DNA of 64,000 nt from Hysterangium stoloniferum (taxonomy: Eukaryota > Basidiomycota > Agaricomycetes > Hysterangiales > Hysterangiaceae): positions 682,001-746,000 of the forward strand of contig WHVD01000034.1 of the NCBI GenBank assembly GCA_015178975.1. The letters are read 5' to 3'. Positions 22,251-33,185 of this stretch are shown here, in pieces; the stretch's first letter is position 1, and each line of letters opens with the position of its first letter. Below the pieces are notes generated by a model. That model did no database searches and was not told where the DNA came from. It saw only the letters and a program-made list of their open reading frames with translations. Made by a program: the position numbers and the translations under genes.

Positions 22251-23136
22251 ACAAGAAATCCTGCAACTGCATATCATTGCATTTCTATATGGACCATGCT
22301 TGCAGGCGGGTCAACAACATACCCACTGTTTCGAAGAGATTCACAATGCTCTATGATATTGTGCACTATAGCTCGAAATTTCTCCTCTCCCTCATCTGCA
22401 AGGATGTTATTATTCCAGCATATCCGCCGCGGCGTGTCCAACGTCAGGGTGGGGTGGGTTGGAGTAGAGAGGGACACAATCGGTTGATTAAGAGGCTTTG
22501 TATAGAAGAAAAGCTGCATTCCCATGGCACTGACGCCACGGAGAACATGGAGGGGTCACTTAACGATAGAGTCAAAGGCAGTGAATCGTCCAGTGGAAAC
22601 AAGGTGAACAGGAGCTAGTGATAAGGCCCGTAGAAGGTGGCCTCAGGGTCGCCGGGGAATGCTGTCGAACTCGCTGACGATGTTGGGTGGCCAAGGCATA
22701 GTTGCGGTACTTGACACCTTCACATTTCAAGGACAAGGTTCCCACAAGGTTTCAAATTTATTATCGAATGAGAAACGGAAGAAGATATCTCACGGCAGTT
22801 CTTCTCGGGCGCCTCTTTTCCTGATCCTCGTGCCCAGCTTCTTCCGTAGGGTTCTGTTCAAAGGAATGTTGTGAAATAGGCGAGATGGCTATCGGGAAAA
22901 TCTGTGGTTTTAATGACAGCCGGTTCTATTCCATCAGGTGAGTTAGAAGATTAGGGTCTAATAAATTATTGGTCATTTCTGTTTGTCGTAAAACGAGTGC
23001 AAAGGCCAGCTACTCTTTCTCTTCAAACAACTTCTTCCCCATTACCGCAAACACCCCCATACCCACATCATCATTCTGAGTTGCTGATACGCCTCGATTC
23101 ATGTAAGCGAGTAGTACTAACTTGTTGTCACCGCAG

Positions 23137-24038
23137 ACGGAGGATCGGAGCTGGTGACCCACCCAAACTTAAAAAATGGCGGTGCATGAAAGATATCTCA
23201 GAGTTTCTGTCTTCGTACTGACCATATGATTGGAATGGAGACCGCCACCCGACATCCCCTGCGACATACCTGCTCTCGAATGCAACTCTTTAGAGAGGTT
23301 AGTTCGTGACGGTGACCTGTCCTTGATCACAATGTTAATTTTTAAGTAGTTGTGGTCATTGTCATCACCAAAATTTCTGGGAGTACATCCCGAAACTTAG
23401 AACATCCCGTTCAATGTAAGATCAATCCTCCGAGTGTGAGTAACCATACTAAATATATGACAACGACAATGTCTAGACCACTACACCCACTTCCCCTGGA
23501 TAGTGACGGGATTGGTCGCCAGACCACGGCGAATGTGTAAGCATCTCACATTGAGGCGAGAACAACTGGCTAACTATCAAATCAATATACTCCCTTTACG
23601 GCATATTCCACATTCTTTATTTTCATCTTTTTTCATCTTTTAGTCTCTCGTTGGCTGCAAACGGTTCCCAAGCGGACACCTCCCCAGAAGCCCAACCATC
23701 CCGCAATCAACAAGCAAGGTATGTCAATTATTGCATAAAGTCTTGTGATACATTGGTGATCAACAAAACTGTCTTTCTTGATACACTGACAGGTTTGCTT
23801 CAGACTCGTCTCGGGTAACCGAGCAATTATGTCCACACGTGGTCAACGGTGCATCGATGTAAGAATTAAACGAACAAATTGTTTATTGAACTACTTATGC
23901 TGATACATAAACAGAAGCGTCACCACCGACCAAAACATTCCCAACCATGGTTCCGACAATGCCGGGGGATACAATAATCACCCCCAGCATAACTGGGACA
24001 CTCGGAAACGGACTGGCAGGCGGAGAAGCGTCCCCTAA
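23137..24038 (+). pseudogene. Array gene U4: type B copy with lost splice donor
   Basis: Exons aligned to the family: 23137-23187, 23241-23297, 23350-23415, 23477-23536, 23644-23718, 23793-23858, 23915-24038, ending at the family stop TAA. The frames within exons are open and phase 2. The donor after the first of these reads GAAAG instead of GTAAG, and exon 1 has the same CTGAG donor as U2, so normal splicing is unlikely. The last exon is type A-like rather than type B-like, a sign of gene conversion or unequal exchange. Probably a young pseudogene. Confidence 0.65.
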
Positions 24039-24249
24039 TGTTCTTTCATCCTAGTCCCCCTCTCCCTCCTCCCAGTGGGCTCTCACGCACACTGCCTCCA
24101 TAAATATATGAGTCTGGACACAAGTAGCTACCCATGCTTTCTGTCTCAGGTCACCATGCATATTCGATTGGGGTGTGAAGCATCACTGTCACGTCACTTG
24201 TCCATAAATAAAGAATCCTATCTCTGTTTTCCAGAAGCAAAGTACCGAA

Positions 24250-24522
24250 ATGGAAGTCCCATTGAAACCAGCGAGGCTTAAGCACTCTTCGCATTACGCG
24301 GTCAAGTGCTGCCCGTATTTCTTTGAAAGTAATATGTCATTATCGACGAAAGGAATGCTCCCATCCAAAAAATTATACACCTTTCCTGATAGATATATGC
24401 TAAATCATTGTGGAATAAATGATTATGACTGCGCTCCGATAACTTCAAATCAAAAGCGCACTTTCACTTTAGACTATCTTCTGCTGTTCTATATATGCTT
24501 GGGCATCTGGTCGGGATTGTGA
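24250..24522 (+). CDS. Candidate small gene after B units, copy 2
   Basis: 90-codon ORF, same as 18202-18447 with an in-frame three-base insertion and an extended end (CLGIWSGL). No family recognised. Confidence 0.3.
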   Translation: MEVPLKPARLKHSSHYAVKCCPYFFESNMSLSTKGMLPSKKLYTFPDRYMLNHCGINDYDCAPITSNQKRTFTLDYLLLFYICLGIWSGL

Positions 24523-24812
24523 TCGGTTGACCTTCTCAATGATTTGGGCTCCTCGCAAGTATATAAATTGAATCAAGGTGAGGATAGAGGGAGGAATATA
24601 TGATATCTAGGTCCGTCGCTTTGCCTCAAGTAATAGAAGGATGCCATGATCGGTTAAGATATTCAATTAGTAGTGTACTAGAGAAGTACCTAGAATATCA
24701 GTATTACTCAGTGTAGTGTAATTAACATAAACAAGTGAAACGGAGCAGCGGGCTATAGACTGTTCCTTGCGAGCCGGCACTTGGTTACACAGACATGCTT
24801 CTCACTCTTAGG

Positions 24813-24822
24813 TATATAAAAG
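24813..24822 (+). promoter_or_regulatory. TATA box upstream of U5
   Basis: TATATAAAAG, conserved in type A units. Confidence 0.55.
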
Positions 24823-25427
24823 CCCATATGGAGACCCTGAGTTATACTTTACCTCGTTGCAACTGTATGCCAGCGGATAGGCGGTTTGTTCCCGAACGGG
24901 GCTAGATGAAGAAATAAAACCTTGAGGTTATTTCGCCATCGTTATCGAATGAGAACTGGACGAAGAAAAATTTACAAACTGTAGTCATATGTCTCTACAG
25001 CAGGCTCGCATGTCCTGTTGTAAAAAGGGATAAGGAATATGAGGCTTCCTTTTGGGGCTAGGAACAAAGGGAATATTTTCTCACGGCAATTTTTCTCGGG
25101 CGCCCCTTATCCTGATCCTCGTGCCCAGCTTCTTCCGTAGTGGTTCTGTTCAAAGGAATGTTGAAATAGGCGAGATGGTTGTTGTTTTATGACAGCCGGT
25201 TCTATTCGATCGGTTGATAAATGAATTGTTAGAAGCTTAGGGTCTAGTAAATTATTGATTGTTCATTTCTGTTTTTCGAAACACGAGTACATAGACCACC
25301 TCACTCTTACTCTCCAAACAACTTCTTCCCCGTGACCGCAACCACTCCCCCACCCACATCATCATTGTGAGTTGCTGATACGCCTCGATTCATGGGAGCG
25401 AGTAGTACTAAGTTGTCGTCCTCGCAG

Positions 25428-26327
25428 GCGGAGGATCGAAGCTGGTGACCCACCCAAACTAAAAAAATGGCGGTGCATGTAAGATATCCCAGTCTTTCCG
25501 TCTTCGTACTGACCATATGATGGCAATGTAGACCGCTATCCGACATCCCCTGCGACATTGCCGCCCCCGAATATAACTCCTTAGAGAGGTTAGTTCGTGA
25601 AGGTGACCTGACCTTAATCACACTGTTAATAATCAAGTAGTTGTGGCCATTGTTATCACCCCAATTTCTGGGAGTACATCCCGGAACTTCGAACGTCCCG
25701 TTCAATGTAAGATCACATCCTCCGAGTGTGAGTAACCATGGTAAGTATACGACAACGACAATGTCTAGACCACTACCCCCACTTCCCCTGGATAGTGACG
25801 GGATTGGTCGCAAGACCACGGCGAATGTGTAAGCATCTCACATCGAGGCGATAACAACTGACTAACTATCAAAACAATATACTCCCTTTACGGCATATTC
25901 CACATTCTTTATTTTCATCTTTTTTCATCTTTTAGTCTCTCGGTGGCTGCAAACGGTTCCCAAGGGGACACGTCAGCCGCCCAACCACATCACACTCGAA
26001 GGGTCAGGTATGTCACTTATTGCATGAAGTCGAGTGATACATTGATGATCAACAAAACTTTCTTTCTTGATACATTGACAGGTTTGCTTCAGACTCGTCT
26101 CGGGTAACCGAACAATTAGGTCCACACGTGGTCAACGGTGCATTGATGTAAGAATTAAACGAACACATTGTTTATTGAACTACTTATACTGATACATGAA
26201 CAGAAGCGTCACCACCGACCAAACAATTCCCATTACTGGTTCTGATAACGCCGGGGGATACAATAGTCACCCCCAGCATAACTGGGACACTCGGAAACGG
26301 ACTGGCAGGCGGAGAAGCGTCCCCTAA
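25428..26327 (+). CDS. Array gene U5: single-module type A copy with hybrid exon
   Basis: Exons 25428-25478, 25532-25588, 25641-25706, 25769-25828, 25936-26007, 26082-26147, 26204-26327; all phase 2, all open, ending at the family stop. An upstream exon ending at 25366 aligns with exon 1, but its ATG reads GTG (25332), so the true start must be elsewhere or the copy is dead. The 72-base exon at 25936 is a hybrid: it begins like the module-1 exon and ends like the module-2 exon (HTRRV), i.e. the duplicated block has collapsed to one. Two Cys found in the relatives are replaced (ECN to EYN, QLCPH to QLGPH). Confidence 0.65.
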
Positions 26328-28234
26328 TGTTTTTTCATCCTAGTTCCCCTCTTCCTCCTCCCAGTGGGCTATCACGCACACTACCTCCATAAGTATATGA
26401 GTCTGGACACAAGTAGCTACCCATGCTTTCTGTCTTGTTTACCTCAATACAGTCATTTTTTGGGGCGCGATCGCAAGCTATCATGATGATCGATGGGAGA
26501 CAGCAAAAATGCAGGGAACCCATCAACCATGCATATTCGATTGGGATGCGAAGCGTCACTGTCACGTCACTTATCCATAAATAATCCTATCTTGGGCTGT
26601 GTTCCTGGAGCTAAGTATACATAATGAGTTATATCTTGAAATAAGAGAAAACAATATAACCACGTACTCTCAGCGTTAATAAAATCGCTGAGACTTTTCC
26701 TACTAGACCGCGCGTATATAATAGTACATTTAGGAGGAGATTTACATCGAAATAAAACATATTGTGTCATTTCGACACATTGTCTCATGTTTGTTTGCGC
26801 GCCAAGTTCTTCTATTGTACCTGTCATCTTGCACTACTTTTGCACCGAAGATTCCAAATTGGATCAGAAGGCTGACATACACCATGCAGGTACATACGCC
26901 TCACATTATCAATACTTTTCCTTTGCTATGCCACTCCAGTCTTGCAGCTCACTGTTCCAATTTTATTTTGTTCGTTAGATCTTTAATAAGCCTGATAGTG
27001 AATATTTCTTGGACACAGACATGCACATGCATGCACGACCAAGACGAAGATTCACCTACGTTTTCTAACGTGCCGAGTCACACTGTCCTCAGGAAAATCC
27101 AGTGGACTGGGTTGTCCCACAAACACCAAGTGGGTCTTTGACAAGAGACACGGCGGAGGGGTTAATGCGGAGGTAAGGGACTACGGGGAGTTGTTGACAT
27201 GTCTAATTTTTCATTCCGCCGCAACAAATCGAGAGGCTTTTTTAGCGGGATTGAGTGATGTGGCTATTAATGGTGGTCTATAGTTGCATAATTCAAGTTT
27301 TCTGAAGTACACACGTCTGATTAAGATAGCACATTCAGGGATCATACGGGACACACGAAATCTTGCAACTGCATATCATTCCGTTTCTATATGGACCATG
27401 CATGCAGGCGGGTCAACAACATACCAATTGTTTCCAAGAGACTCACAATGCTCTATGATCTTGTCCACTATAGCTCGAAATTTCTCCTCTCCCTCATCTG
27501 CAAGGATGTTCCAATTCCAGCGTGTCCGCCGCGGCGTGTCCATCCTCAGGGTGGGGTGGGTTGGAGTAGGGAGGGACACAATTGGTTGATTACGAGGCTT
27601 TGTATAGAAGAGAAGCTGCGTTCCCATGGCACTGACGCCACAGAGAACATGTAGCACTTAATTATAGAGTCAAAAGCAGTGAATCGTCGAGTGGAAACAA
27701 GGTGAACAGGAGCTAGTTATAAGGTCCGTAGAAGGTGTCCTCATGGTTGCCGGGGAATGCTGTCGAACTCGCTGACGATGTTGGGTGGCCAAGGCATAGT
27801 TGCGGCAGTTGACACCTTCAGATTTCAAGGACAAGGTTCCCACAGCGTTTCAAATTTATTATCGAATGAGAAATGGAAGAAGATATCTCACGGCAATTCC
27901 TCTCGGGCGCCTCTTATCCTCATCCTCGTGCCCAGCTTCTTCTGTAGTTCTGTTCAAAGGAATGTTGAAATAGGGGAAATGGCTATCGGGAAAATCTGTG
28001 GTTTTATGACAGCCGGTTCTATTACATTGGTTGACAAATGAATTGTTAGAAGCTTAGGGTCTAATAAATTATTGTTCATTTCTGTTTGTCGAAAAACGAG
28101 TGCAAAGGCCAGCTCACTCCTTCTCTTCAAACAACTTCTTCCCATGACGCAACCACCCTCCTACCCACATCATTGTGAGTGCTGATATGGCTCGATTCAT
28201 GGAAGCGAGTAGTATTAATTTGTTGTCACCGCAG
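26328..28234 (+). other. Spacer U5-U6
   Basis: 3' part of U5 (the AATAAA of its relatives is altered here), A-to-B spacer, and the B-type 5' region with an open frame at 27757-28041 (MLSNSLTM.., APLILILVPSFF, ending LVDK). No insertion comparable to the U2/U4 265-bp repeat. Confidence 0.6.
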
Positions 28235-29060
28235 ACGGAGGGACGGAGCTGGTGACCCACCCAAACTAAAAAAATGACGGTGCATATAAGATATCTCATA
28301 GTTTCTGTCTTCGTACTGACCGTATGATGGCAATGTAGACCGCTACCCGACATCCCCTACGACATACCTGCTCTCGAATGCAACTCTTTAGAGAGGTTAG
28401 TTCGTGACGGTGACCTGTCCTTGATCACACTGTTAATTTCAAGTGGTTGTGGTCATTGTCATCGCCCTAATTTCTGGGAGTACATCCCGAAACTTAGAAC
28501 GTCCCGGGAAATGTAAGATCACATCCTCCGAGTTGAGTAACCATACTAAGTATATGACAACGACAATGTCTAGACACTACCCCCACTTCCCCTGGATAGT
28601 GACGGGATTGGTCGCAAGGCCACGGCGAATGTGTAAGCATCTCACATTGAGGCGATAACAACTGACTAACTATCAAAACAATATACTCCCTTTACGGCAT
28701 ATTCCACATTCTTTATTTTCATCTTTTTTCATCTTTTAATCTTTCCTTGGCTGCAAACGGTTCCCAAGCGGACACCTCCCCAGAAGCCCAACGGTCCCGC
28801 AATTAACAAGCAAAACATGTCATTTATTGCATGAGGTCTTGTGATACATTGATGATCAACAAAACTGTCTTTCTTGATACACTGACAGTTTTGCTTCAGA
28901 CTCGTCTCGGGTAACGGAGCAATTATGTCCACACGTGGTCAACGGTGCATCGATGTAAGAATTAAACGTCACCACCGACCAAACCTTTACCTATTCTGGT
29001 TCCGATAATGCCGGTGGATACAGTAATCCCCAGCATAACTGGGACACTTGGCAACAGACT
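28235..29060 (+). pseudogene. Array gene U6: type B pseudogene
   Basis: Aligned exon remnants begin at 28235 and 28339 and run to about 29060. There is an in-frame TGA in the first of these (AAA AAA TGA, near 28275), its donor reads ATAAG, the acceptor before the CGHCHH exon reads AAGTGG instead of AAGTAG, and the last intron has lost its 3' half. It cannot be spliced as the family is. U8 shares the first three of these defects, so U6 and U8 descend from the same defective copy. Confidence 0.75.
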
Positions 29061-29388
29061 GGCAGGCGGAGAAACGTCCGCTAATGTTCTTTGATCCTAG
29101 TTCCTCTTTCCCTCCTCCCAGTGGGGTATCACGTCCACTGCCTCCTTGAATATACGAGTGTGGACACAAGTAGTTACCCAGGGTTTCTGTCTTGTTTATC
29201 TCCATACAGTCATTTTTTGCGGTGCGAGATCGCAAGCTATCATGATGATTGATGGGAGACAGCAAAACGCAGAAAACGCAGGGAACCCATCACCATGCAC
29301 ATTCGATTGGGGTGTGAAGCATCACTGTCACGTCACTTGTCCATAAATTCAGAATCCTATCTCTGTTTTCCAGAAGCAAAGTACCGAA

Positions 29389-29577
29389 ATGGAAGTCCCA
29401 TTGAAACTAGCGAGGCATAAGCACTCTTCCCATTACGCGGTCAAGTGCTGCCCGTATTTCTTTAATATCTCATTATCAATGAAAGGAATGCTCCCATCAA
29501 AAGAATTATACACCTTTGCTGATAGATATATGCTCAATCATTGTGGAATAAATGATTATGACTGCGCTCACCGATAA
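29389..29577 (+). pseudogene. Candidate small gene after B units, copy 3 (frame lost late)
   Basis: 62 codons matching 18202-18447 and 24250-24522, then a small insertion near 29568 changes frame. Confidence 0.3.
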
Positions 29578-29848
29578 CTTCAAATCGAAAGAGCACTCTC
29601 ACTTTAGACTCTCTTCTGCTGTTCTATATATGGTTGGGAATCTGGTCGGGATTGTGATCTGTTGACCTTCTCAATGATTTGGGCCTCCTCGCAAGTATAT
29701 AAATTGAATCAAGGTGAGGATAAAGGCAAGAATATATGATATCTAGGTCCGTCGCTTTGCCTCAGGTAATAGAAGGATTGCATGATTGGTCAAGATATTC
29801 AACTTAGTAGTGTACTAGAGCACCTAGAATATCACTAATGCTGTGTTG

Positions 29849-30054
29849 TGTTGACCTTTCTGGGATTTCGGGTTAGCGACGGATTGCGAGCATTAGGGCT
29901 CGGGTCGCAGCATTGGGGATTCACCGCGTACTATGGGTTACATAAGGTCTATTTGTACTTATTTAGTCCTTATCCGTTTACAACGAGTACTGCCACCTCA
30001 CTCAGACAAACGGAAAGTTATACGGTCTAGGAACAGCACCACGAAAACTTAACA
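29849..30054. mobile_element. Small solo LTR, 206 bp
   Basis: TGTTGACCTTTCTGGG..AAAACTTAACA with target duplication TGTTG (29844-29848 and 30055-30059), in the spacer before U7. Confidence 0.7.
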
Positions 30055-30157
30055 TGTTGGTCAGTGTAGTATAAATAACATAAACAAGTGAAACGGAGGA
30101 GCGGGCTATAGACTGTTCCTTGCAAGCCGGCACTTGGAGTATACTGAACTAGGAAGA

Positions 30158-30383
30158 TGTAATCCTGGTGCCCCCAGTCTTACGCACGGACCCTGTAGTT
30201 TTACATTCTCGTTTCAATCAACACGTGATTACATAATCACCGTGTTGCACCCCGGGAAGTTTTCAGGACCTTAGATCTTACCGTACGCTGCACTTGCCTG
30301 TATCTTGTTCTGCTCTGGACAATACACCGTGGTCCTGTCAACTTGTGTGACCGCCAGTGATCCCAATTGACGACGGGATTACA
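30158..30383. mobile_element. Small solo LTR, 226 bp
   Basis: TGTAATCCTGGTGCCCC..GACGGGATTACA (8-bp inverted ends) with target duplication GAAGA (30153-30157 and 30384-30388), just before the U7 TATA box. Its reverse complement shares GGACCACGGTGTATTG and a TACGGTAAG block with 55932-56162. Confidence 0.8.
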
Positions 30384-30407
30384 GAAGACATGCTTCTCAC
30401 TCTTAGG

Positions 30408-30417
30408 TATATAAAAG
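30408..30417 (+). promoter_or_regulatory. TATA box upstream of U7
   Basis: TATATAAAAG, 25 bases downstream of a solo LTR insertion; about 0.5 kb before the proposed start. Confidence 0.55.
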
Positions 30418-30924
30418 CCCATATGGAGACCCTGAGTTATACTTTACCTCGTTGCAACTATATGCCAGCGGATAGGCGGTTTGTTCCCGAACGGGGCTAG
30501 ACGAAGAAATAAAACCTTGAGGTTATTTCTCCATCGTTATCGAATGAGGACTGGACGAAGAAAAATTTACAAACTGTGCTCATATGTCTCTTTACAGCAG
30601 GCTCGCATGTCCTGTTGTAAAAAGGGATGAGGAATATATGACGCTTCCTGTTGGGCCAGGAACAAAGGGAAGATATCTCACGGCAATTCTTCTCGGGCGC
30701 CCCTTGTCCTGATCCTCGTGCCCAGCTTCTTCCGTAGTGGTTCTGTTCAACGGAATGTTGAAATAAGCGACATGATTGTAGTTTTATTACAGCCGGTTCT
30801 ATTCCATCGGTTTATAAATTAATTGTTAGAAGCTTAGGGTCTAATAAATTATTGTTCATGTCTGTTTGTCGAAAAACGAGTACATAGACCAGCTCACTCT
30901 TTCTCTCCAAACAGCTTCTTCCCC

Positions 30925-32670
30925 ATGACCGCAACCACCCCCCCACCCACATCATCCTTGTGAGTTGCTGATAGCCTCGATTCATGGAAGCGAGTAGTAC
31001 TAAGTTCTTGTCATCGCAGGCGGAGGATCGAAGCTGGTGACCCACCTAAACTAAAAAAATGGCGGTGCATGTAAGATATCTCAGTCTTTCCGTCTTCGTA
31101 CTGACCATATGATGGTAATGTAGACCGCTACCCGACATCCCCTGCGACATTGCCGCCCCCGAATGTAACTCCTTAGAGAGGTTAGTTCGTGAAGGTGGCC
31201 TGACCTTAATCACACTGTTAATTATCAAGTAGTTGTGGCCATTGTTATCACCAAAATTTCTGGGAGTACATCCCGGAACTTCGAACGTCCCGTTCAATGT
31301 AAGATCACATTCTCCGAATGTGAGTAACCATGCTAAGTATACGACAACGACAACGTCTAGACCATTACCCCCACTTCCTCTGGATAGTGACGGGATTGGT
31401 CGCAAGACCACGGCGAATGTGTAAGCATCTCACATCGAGGCGATAACAACTGACTAACTATCAAAACAATATACTCCCTTTACGGCATATTCCACATTCT
31501 TTATTCTCATCTTTTTTCATCTTTTAGTCCCTCCGTGGCTGCAAACAATACCCAAGCGGACACCTCCCCAGAAGCCCAGCCGTCCCGCAATCAACAGGAC
31601 AGGTATGTCATTTATTGCATGAAGTCTTGTGATACATTGAAGTATCTCCGAGTTTCTGTCTTCGTACTAACCATATGATGCAATATAGATCGATACACGA
31701 CATCCCACCGTCGTCATCAGGGTGAGTTGCTGATACGCCTCAATGCATGGAAGCGAGTAGTACTAAGTTGTTGTCACCGCAGGCGGAGGATCGAACCTGG
31801 TGACCCACCAGAACTCAAGAAATGGCGGTGCATGTAAGGTATCGGGGTGTTTCTGTCTTCGTACTAACCATATGATGCAATGTAGACCGCTACCCCATAT
31901 CCCCTGTGACAGTCGCACAGTCCTTGATTGCAACTGTTTGGAGAGGTTAGTTCCGGAAGGTGACCTGCTCTTGACCACACTGTTAATTATCAAGTAGCTG
32001 TGGTCATTGTCATCACCCGAATTTTTGGGATTACGTCCCGAAGCTTAGAACGTCGGGTTCCATGTAAGATCAAATGTGACAGTATTTGTGTTGATGCCAA
32101 TTTTCTCTTTTCAATCCCCAGACCGCTACCCCCACTTCCCCTGGATAGCGACGAGAATGGTCCGAAGACACCGGTGGAAGTGTAAGCATGTCACACTGAG
32201 GCGATAACAACAGACTAACTATCAATCAATATACTCCCTTTACCGCATATTCCACATTCTTTATTTTCATCCTTTTTCATCTTTTAGTCTCTCGGTGGCT
32301 GCAAACGGTTCCCAAGCAAATAGATCAGAAGCCCACACTCGAAGGGTCAGGTATGTCACTTATTGCATGAAGTCTTGTGATACATTGATGATCAACAAAA
32401 CTTTCTTTCTTGATACATTGACAGGTTTGCTTCAGACTCGTCTCGGGTAACCGAACAATTATGTCCACACGTGGTCAACGGTGCATCGATGTAAGAATTA
32501 AACGAACAAATTGTTTATTGAACTACTTATACTGATACATGAATAGAAGCGTCACCACCGACCAAACAATTCCCAATATTGGTTCCGATAACGCCGGGGG
32601 ATACAATAGTCACCCTCAGCATAACTGGGACACTCGGCAACGGACTGGCAGGCGGAGAAGCGTCCCCTAA
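30925..32670 (+). CDS. Array gene U7: 14-exon type A copy, duplicated module
   Basis: Predicted 288-residue protein, the best-preserved copy with U1. Exons: 30925-30959, 31020-31070, 31124-31180, 31233-31298, 31361-31420, 31528-31602, 31689-31721, 31783-31833, 31886-31945, 31998-32063, 32122-32181, 32288-32350, 32425-32490, 32547-32670. Every intron is GT-AG and phase 2; I read every codon open to the TAA. Module 1: RRIEAGDPPKLKKWRC, IPLPDIPCDIAAPECN, CGHCYHQNFWEYIPEL, IPLPPLPLDSDGIG. Junction exon: SIHDIPPSSSG. Module 2: RRIEPGDPPELKKWRC, IPLPHIPCDSRTVLDCN, CGHCHHPNFWDYVPKL, IPLPPLPLDSDENG. Tail: QLCPHVVNGAS, then TGRRRSVP. No recognised domain; metal binding by the Cys/His motif is only a guess. 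Confidence 0.82.
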
Positions 32671-32932
32671 TATTCTTTCATCCTAGTTCCCCTCTTCCTC
32701 CTCCCAGTGGGCTCTCACGCACACTACCTCCATAAGTATATGAGTCTGGACACAAGTAGCCACCCATGCTTTCTGTCTTGTTTACCTCAATACAGTCATT
32801 CTTTGCGGCGCGAGATCGCAAGCTATCATGATGATCGATGGGAGACAGCAAAAATGCAGGGAACCCATCACACGCATATTCGATTGGGGTGCGAAGCGTC
32901 ACTGTCACGTCACTTATCCATAAATAAAGAAT

Positions 32933-32938
32933 CCTATC
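32933..32938 (+). terminator. Poly(A) signal of U7
   Basis: AATAAA in the conserved downstream block, about 260 bases after the stop. Confidence 0.55.
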
Positions 32939-32960
32939 TTGGGCTGTGTTCCTGGAGCTA

Positions 32961-33185
32961 ATGCGGATTTGTGCACGGCGGTCGCGGCGGTGGCGGTGGC
33001 GGAGGGGGTGGGAGTGGCGGCGGCGGCGACGGTGGTCCGTGGTTCGTGGTTCGTGGTTCGTGGTTCGTGGTTCGTGGTTCGTGGTTCGTGGGGTGGGGTG
33101 AGGTGGGGTGGCGGCGCGGGGAGGGTGGGGCCGGGGGTGGTCCGGGAGCCCGGCCCCCCTTTTCCCCACGCCCCACGCCGCGGTA
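32961..33185. repeat. G-rich low-complexity block with heptamer repeat
   Basis: The array ends abruptly in a very G-rich strand: GGCGGTGGC-type triplet runs (about 32975-33035), about seven copies of the heptamer TTCGTGG (about 33041-33090), then GGGGTGGGG runs. It is not a TTAGGG telomere repeat. Antisense Pro/Thr-rich ORFs here are low-complexity shadows. Confidence 0.85.

Larger units (their letters stand above)
20971..23136 (+). other. Spacer U3-U4
   Basis: 3' region of U3, A-to-B spacer and 5' region of U4. It contains the 265-bp repeat (21988-22250) at the same place as in U2 and the B-type open frame near 22659 (MLSNSLTM..). No other gene is seen. Confidence 0.6.
10893..32960 (+). repeat. 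Tandem array of seven multi-exon gene units (U1-U7)
   Basis: About 22 kb of direct repeats, each holding a many-exon gene and about 1-2 kb of spacer. Exon-2 anchors lie at 12796, 16997, 19520, 23137, 25428, 28235 and 31020. Two sub-types alternate: A (U1, U3, U5, U7) with a TATA box and the spacer block starting GGGCTATAGACTGTTCC, and B (U2, U4, U6) with a different 5' region and a distinctive 3' spacer. Introns and spacers are almost as similar as exons, so the expansion is recent. The left edge is cut by the Copia LTR in the 3' part of a lost unit; the right edge is cut at 32960 by a G-rich block. Confidence 0.92.

Noticed and set aside
33041-33090. Possible telomere-like repeat
   Set aside because: The unit is TTCGTGG, not TTAGGG, it has only about seven copies, and ordinary sequence continues on both sides.
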